Below are positions 6,537 to 8,697 of a stretch of 8,697 nucleotides of DNA, piece after piece. The notes beneath the pieces were generated by a model, which made no database searches, was not told the origin of the DNA, and was given only the letters and a program-made list of their open reading frames with translations. Source of the stretch: Pseudomonadota bacterium (GTDB lineage Bacteria; Pseudomonadota; Gammaproteobacteria; Pseudomonadales; Halieaceae); NCBI GenBank assembly GCA_030591305.1, contig JAUVBI010000125.1:1-8697 (forward strand). The letters are read 5' to 3'. Position 1 is the stretch's first letter. Every line of letters begins with the position of its first letter. The position numbers were made by a program, and so were the translations under genes.

Positions 6537-7762
6537 TGTGAAAACAGCTCAGCCAGTTTAATGTCCAGAATATCGCGCTGCTGGGTTCGCTGGTCACGCA
6601 GCATGATGTATGCCTTTTTCTGCCAATCCAGGCCAGTCGAAATGTCCCTTTTTTCAAGGGGCAATTCTTGATTGATCCATTCCTTCAGCTGCCAGAATGA
6701 AACCGTATGTAAATCTCTGCTGAGAAGAAAGTGCCCGCGCTCATCCTGGGAAATTATTTTGTGTTCTAAAAAAGTATCCCTGAGCTCACTCCAGGTTTCG
6801 CTGTCCAGTCCGTTTACCACCGAATGTTTGTTATTCAGCAATTCAATCTCCCTGACGAACTCCCCGGTTTTTTGCCTCTGCCACAGCAGGTAGAGCACAT
6901 CCAGTGCTTTCAGCAAGGTTGGGCGGGCGGCTTCTTCGAGGCTCTGGTAGGCGGACAGGCTGTGCACCAATACGCCACCCATCAATACGATATTCCAGGA
7001 CAGGTATATCCATAACAAAAATAATGGCACGGCTGCAAAGGCGCCGTAGATGAGTGTATAGCTGGATCCGGCGACCATGGTAGTGAACAGGGAACGGGCA
7101 ATATTGAAGGCAACGGCTGCGGCAAAACCACCGATTAACGCGTGCTTATAAGGTACGCGACAGTTTGGAACGGCGAGATATAAAAAGCTGAAACCGGTGG
7201 TACTGAGCAACAGGGGAGCCATTTTTAACATCATGGCACCCATACCCAGGAGATCCAGGTCTCCGTATCTTTCGGCGAATGAACTGAGGTAGGTACTGAT
7301 GCCAAGAGCCAGTCCTATGGACAGGGGTGCCAGCCCCAGCACGGCCCAGTACAGGAGAAAACTCGACACCGCACTGCGGTTCTCCCGGGTGCGCCAGATG
7401 TGGTTAAACGCCTTTTCAATATTGCGCAGCATAAGTACGGCGGTGACGACCAGAAATGCGATGCCAAAGCCGGTGAGATTCTTGGCCTGGCGGGAAAAAT
7501 CACTGAGGTAGTCCTGTATTTCGGAGTTGGTATCCGGCATCAGGTTTTCGAACAGGAACGCCTGGATATTCTCTTCCAGCCCCTGGAAGGCGGGTACCGC
7601 TGAGGCCATGGTGTAAATAACCGTCATCAGCGGAACCAGGGCAAACAGGCTCATATAGGTCAGGGCGGCGGCATTTTCAGAGCACCGGTCAATTCCAAAG
7701 CGGGAAAAGAGGTAGGCTATGCGGTGCCACAGAGGCCGAAGAGTGGTCGTTATTGAATCCAT
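6533..7762 (-). CDS. yihY: YihY/BrkB family inner-membrane protein
   Basis: A 409-residue multi-pass membrane protein of the YihY/BrkB (UPF0761) family, historically mislabelled ribonuclease BN. Six or so helices span residues 33-270. Family landmarks are AAALTYMSLFALVPLMTVI (31-49), HIWRTRENRS (121-130) and the final pair around IYGAFAAVPLFLLWIYLSW (238-256). A soluble tail of about 135 residues (275-409) is probably cytoplasmic. The molecular function of the family is not established; BrkB was linked to serum resistance in Bordetella. The frame is open for 26 more codons, to an ATG at 7840, but that ATG would lie upstream of the predicted transcription start and has no spaced ribosome site. 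MDSITTTL at 7762 matches the usual family start. The nearest strong ribosome site is oddly distant (see the leader entry). It is followed by the TlpA-like gene with an ATGA overlap. Confidence 0.88.
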   Translation of the reverse strand: MDSITTTLRPLWHRIAYLFSRFGIDRCSENAAALTYMSLFALVPLMTVIYTMASAVPAFQGLEENIQAFLFENLMPDTNSEIQDYLSDFSRQAKNLTGFGIAFLVVTAVLMLRNIEKAFNHIWRTRENRSAVSSFLLYWAVLGLAPLSIGLALGISTYLSSFAERYGDLDLLGMGAMMLKMAPLLLSTTGFSFLYLAVPNCRVPYKHALIGGFAAAVAFNIARSLFTTMVAGSSYTLIYGAFAAVPLFLLWIYLSWNIVLMGGVLVHSLSAYQSLEEAARPTLLKALDVLYLLWQRQKTGEFVREIELLNNKHSVVNGLDSETWSELRDTFLEHKIISQDERGHFLLSRDLHTVSFWQLKEWINQELPLEKRDISTGLDWQKKAYIMLRDQRTQQRDILDIKLAELFSQ

Positions 7763-7788
7763 TGACAGATTATTGCATGAAACTCCTT
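7763..7788 (-). promoter_or_regulatory. yihY leader: strong ribosome site followed by a two-codon mini-ORF
   Basis: On the minus strand AAGGAG (7788-7783) is followed after 4 bases by ATG CAA TAA (7778-7770), an out-of-frame mini-ORF encoding Met-Gln. The preferred yihY ATG at 7762 begins 7 bases after that stop and 20 bases after the ribosome site, too far for normal direct initiation. No in-frame ATG, GTG or TTG lies at a better distance; an in-frame CTG at 7768 is a remote alternative. This arrangement is seen directly. A reinitiation role is inference. Confidence 0.4.
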
Positions 7789-7827
7789 GGCCCTGCACGG
7801 GTCTATTGCTACACCGGCCTCGCGGTT

Positions 7828-7836
7828 TGCTATAAT
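7828..7836 (+). promoter_or_regulatory. Strong extended -10 promoter of arsC
   Basis: TGCTATAAT gives a perfect TATAAT (7831-7836) with the TGn extension. The best upstream -35 candidate, TTGCTA at 7806-7811, is at 19 bases spacing and is weak. Transcription should begin near 7843, about 29 bases before the preferred arsC start at 7872. This argues against the upstream in-frame ATG at 7848, which would leave a leader of only about 5 bases. Confidence 0.6.
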
Positions 7837-7857
7837 GCATCCCTTATATGCCATCAA
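7829..7857 (-). promoter_or_regulatory. Candidate sigma70 promoter of yihY
   Basis: On the minus strand TTGATG (7857-7852) and TATAGC (7834-7829) are separated by exactly 17 bases, each matching four of six consensus positions. Transcription would start near 7822, leaving a leader of about 60 bases before the preferred ATG. Its -10 element lies on top of the arsC -10 element on the other strand. Confidence 0.4.
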
Positions 7858-7871
7858 TTTGGAAAACGAAT

Positions 7872-8222
7872 ATGAGCGACGTTACTATTTATCATAACCC
7901 CCGCTGCTCCAAGTCTCGCACCACGCTTGCCCTGCTGGAAGAACAGGGAATCAATCCCAGGGTCGTACTGTATCTGGAGAGCCCGCTGGATGTTGGTGAC
8001 ATTACTACCCTGCTGTCAAAGCTGGGTATGCAGGCGTCGCAGTTGATACGCGGTGGCGAGGCAGATTACAAGGAAGCGGGACTGGACAAAGGCTCATCCG
8101 AGGCTGAACTTATAGCAGCGATGGCGGCCAGGCCAAAACTTGTCGAACGGCCCATCGTGGTAAAAGGTGATAGCGCCGTATTGGGTCGTCCACCGGAAAA
8201 CGTTCTCGATTTAATCGCCTGA
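7872..8222 (+). CDS. arsC: ArsC-family arsenate reductase-like protein (YfgD type)
   Basis: A 116-residue cytosolic thioredoxin-fold protein of the glutaredoxin-dependent ArsC family, similar in length to E. coli YfgD (119) and shorter than plasmid ArsC (141). The catalytic cysteine is C12 in YHNPRCSKSR. Three arginines that bind the oxyanion in E. coli ArsC (R60, R94, R107) have counterparts at R60 (LIRGGE), R93 (VERPIVV) and R106 (LGRPPENV). The start at 7872 is chosen because GGA at 7861-7863 lies 8 bases upstream, the protein then begins MSDVTIYHNPRC as in homologues, and an in-frame ATG at 7848 nearly coincides with the predicted transcription start. No arsB, arsR or arsH is nearby, so a role in arsenic resistance is not supported by context and the true substrate may differ. 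It heads an arsC - DUF2069 - sppA unit. Confidence 0.88.
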   Translation: MSDVTIYHNPRCSKSRTTLALLEEQGINPRVVLYLESPLDVGDITTLLSKLGMQASQLIRGGEADYKEAGLDKGSSEAELIAAMAARPKLVERPIVVKGDSAVLGRPPENVLDLIA

Positions 8223-8249
8223 TCACGAGGCTGTTGCAGGAGTGGGGAA

Positions 8250-8633
8250 ATGAACCGTATTAGTTGGGCCAGGCCAAGTGACAAGGCCCATGTATTTACC
8301 TGGTTGAGTTGGGCGCTTTTGCTGGCTGTTCAGGTAGTCGATGCCTGGATGCATCATCAGCCCTGGATTTTTTGGCTGGCAAGGCTGCTGCCCCTGCTGC
8401 TATTTTTGCCCGGTATGTTAAAAAATAATTTACGCAGTTATATCTGGTTGTGCTTTGTCAGTTTGCTGTATTTTATTGCCCTGGTTGAGCGTCTGGTTGC
8501 CCGGCCTGATAGTGCTTTATCGATAGTGGGCATGTGTGCGGTTGTGACCTTGTTTATTGCCGCAATGATGTTTGTGCGCTGGCGGGCCAGGGAGCTAAAG
8601 GCTCCCACCTCTGGTGAAACAGGAGTGAGTTAA
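8250..8633 (+). CDS. DUF2069 small inner-membrane protein
   Basis: A 127-residue membrane protein with four predicted helices at about 16-32, 38-55, 63-82 and 90-109 and a short basic cytoplasmic-looking tail (RWRARELK). The block YIWLCFVSLLYFIALVE (64-80) is characteristic of the DUF2069 family, whose function is unknown. In Pseudomonas and relatives members sit near arsC/yfgD and wrbA, which fits the arsC gene 27 bases upstream here, although wrbA is missing. The start is well supported by AGGAG at 8238-8242, 7 bases before the ATG. The stop codon directly abuts the ATG of the next gene. Confidence 0.82.
   Translation: MNRISWARPSDKAHVFTWLSWALLLAVQVVDAWMHHQPWIFWLARLLPLLLFLPGMLKNNLRSYIWLCFVSLLYFIALVERLVARPDSALSIVGMCAVVTLFIAAMMFVRWRARELKAPTSGETGVS
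8590..8606 (+). other. GC-rich hairpin in the 3' end of the DUF2069 gene
   Basis: GGGAGC (8590-8595) and GCTCCC (8601-8606) form a perfect 6-bp stem with loop TAAAG. Flanking CCAG (8587-8590) and CTGG (8611-8614) could extend it with a bulge. No T-run follows, so it is not a classical intrinsic terminator. It lies 15 bases before the AGGAG of the next gene and might modulate expression or RNA processing between the two. It may equally be fortuitous. Confidence 0.3.
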
Positions 8634-8697
8634 ATGAGTAAGCCATCTTTTATACGTCGGTTTTTTTCTGCCATCTGGAATGGAATAACACGGACTC
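8634..8697 (+). CDS. sppA: Probable signal peptide peptidase SppA, N-terminal fragment cut by window edge
   Basis: Only 21 codons are visible. The ATG follows the DUF2069 stop with no gap and has AGGAG at 8621-8625, 8 bases upstream, so translation initiation here is convincing. The visible peptide starts MSKPSFIRRFFSAIW and continues NGITRT. A short basic, aromatic cytoplasmic leader of the RFF-x-x-IW form just before a transmembrane anchor is typical of long-form (67K-type) SppA, the inner-membrane serine protease that degrades cleaved signal peptides. The catalytic lysine and serine lie beyond the window, so this identification rests on a short N-terminal resemblance and could be wrong. 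Confidence 0.55.
   Translation, partial: MSKPSFIRRFFSAIWNGITRT

Noticed and set aside
7763..7840. N-terminal extension of YihY from the ATG at 7840
   Set aside because: It would start upstream of the predicted transcription start, the ribosome-like AAGGG touches the ATG with no spacing, and the extra 26 residues do not resemble the family.
7848..7871. N-terminal extension of ArsC from the ATG at 7848
   Set aside because: Only about 5 bases after the predicted transcription start with no ribosome site; the extra MPSIWKTN precedes the usual family start.
7872..8222. Arsenic resistance operon
   Set aside because: No arsB, arsR, arsH or ACR3-like gene is present; the YfgD-type ArsC sits in a housekeeping neighbourhood.

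Overview
The window is ordinary bacterial chromosome, densely packed with nine intact or partial protein genes and short gaps (none over 170 bases). Gene content and protein flavour suggest a gammaproteobacterium, probably a marine, Cellvibrionales- or Pseudomonas-like lineage. The clearest sign is the right-hand block of thioredoxin-like lipoprotein, YihY, ArsC/YfgD and DUF2069, which resembles a neighbourhood known from Pseudomonas and relatives. That assignment is inference, since no rRNA or marker gene is present. I see no tRNA, rRNA, insertion sequence, CRISPR array, phage gene or toxin-antitoxin pair.

Left part (1-3022, + strand): the 3' portion of an ATP/ADP-translocase-like membrane transporter enters from the left edge. 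A 149-base gap follows, holding a striking 24-bp near-perfect palindrome. Then comes a two-gene unit of a zeta-crystallin-type quinone oxidoreductase and a RimJ/RimL-like GNAT acetyltransferase, with 2 bases between them. Middle (3026-6089): cysK on the minus strand meets the GNAT gene tail to tail with 3 bases between stop codons. It is divergent from a large membrane O-acyltransferase fused to a periplasmic SGNH esterase-like domain. The 169-base divergent region carries candidate promoters for both genes.

Right part (6075-8697): a minus-strand pair, yihY followed by a TlpA-like thioredoxin lipoprotein, overlaps by ATGA. The thioredoxin gene runs 15 bases into the end of the acyltransferase gene. 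Divergent from yihY is an arsC (YfgD-type) - DUF2069 - sppA unit. Its strong extended -10 promoter overlaps the best candidate yihY promoter.

Functionally the genes are mostly unlinked housekeeping or envelope functions: cysteine biosynthesis, quinone reduction, envelope redox, surface glycan acylation and membrane proteolysis. I found no convincing undescribed multi-gene system. The observations most worth checking are regulatory: the palindrome before the quinone reductase, an 11-mer shared between two intergenic regions, the superimposed divergent promoters, and a two-codon mini-ORF using the strong ribosome binding site in the yihY leader.
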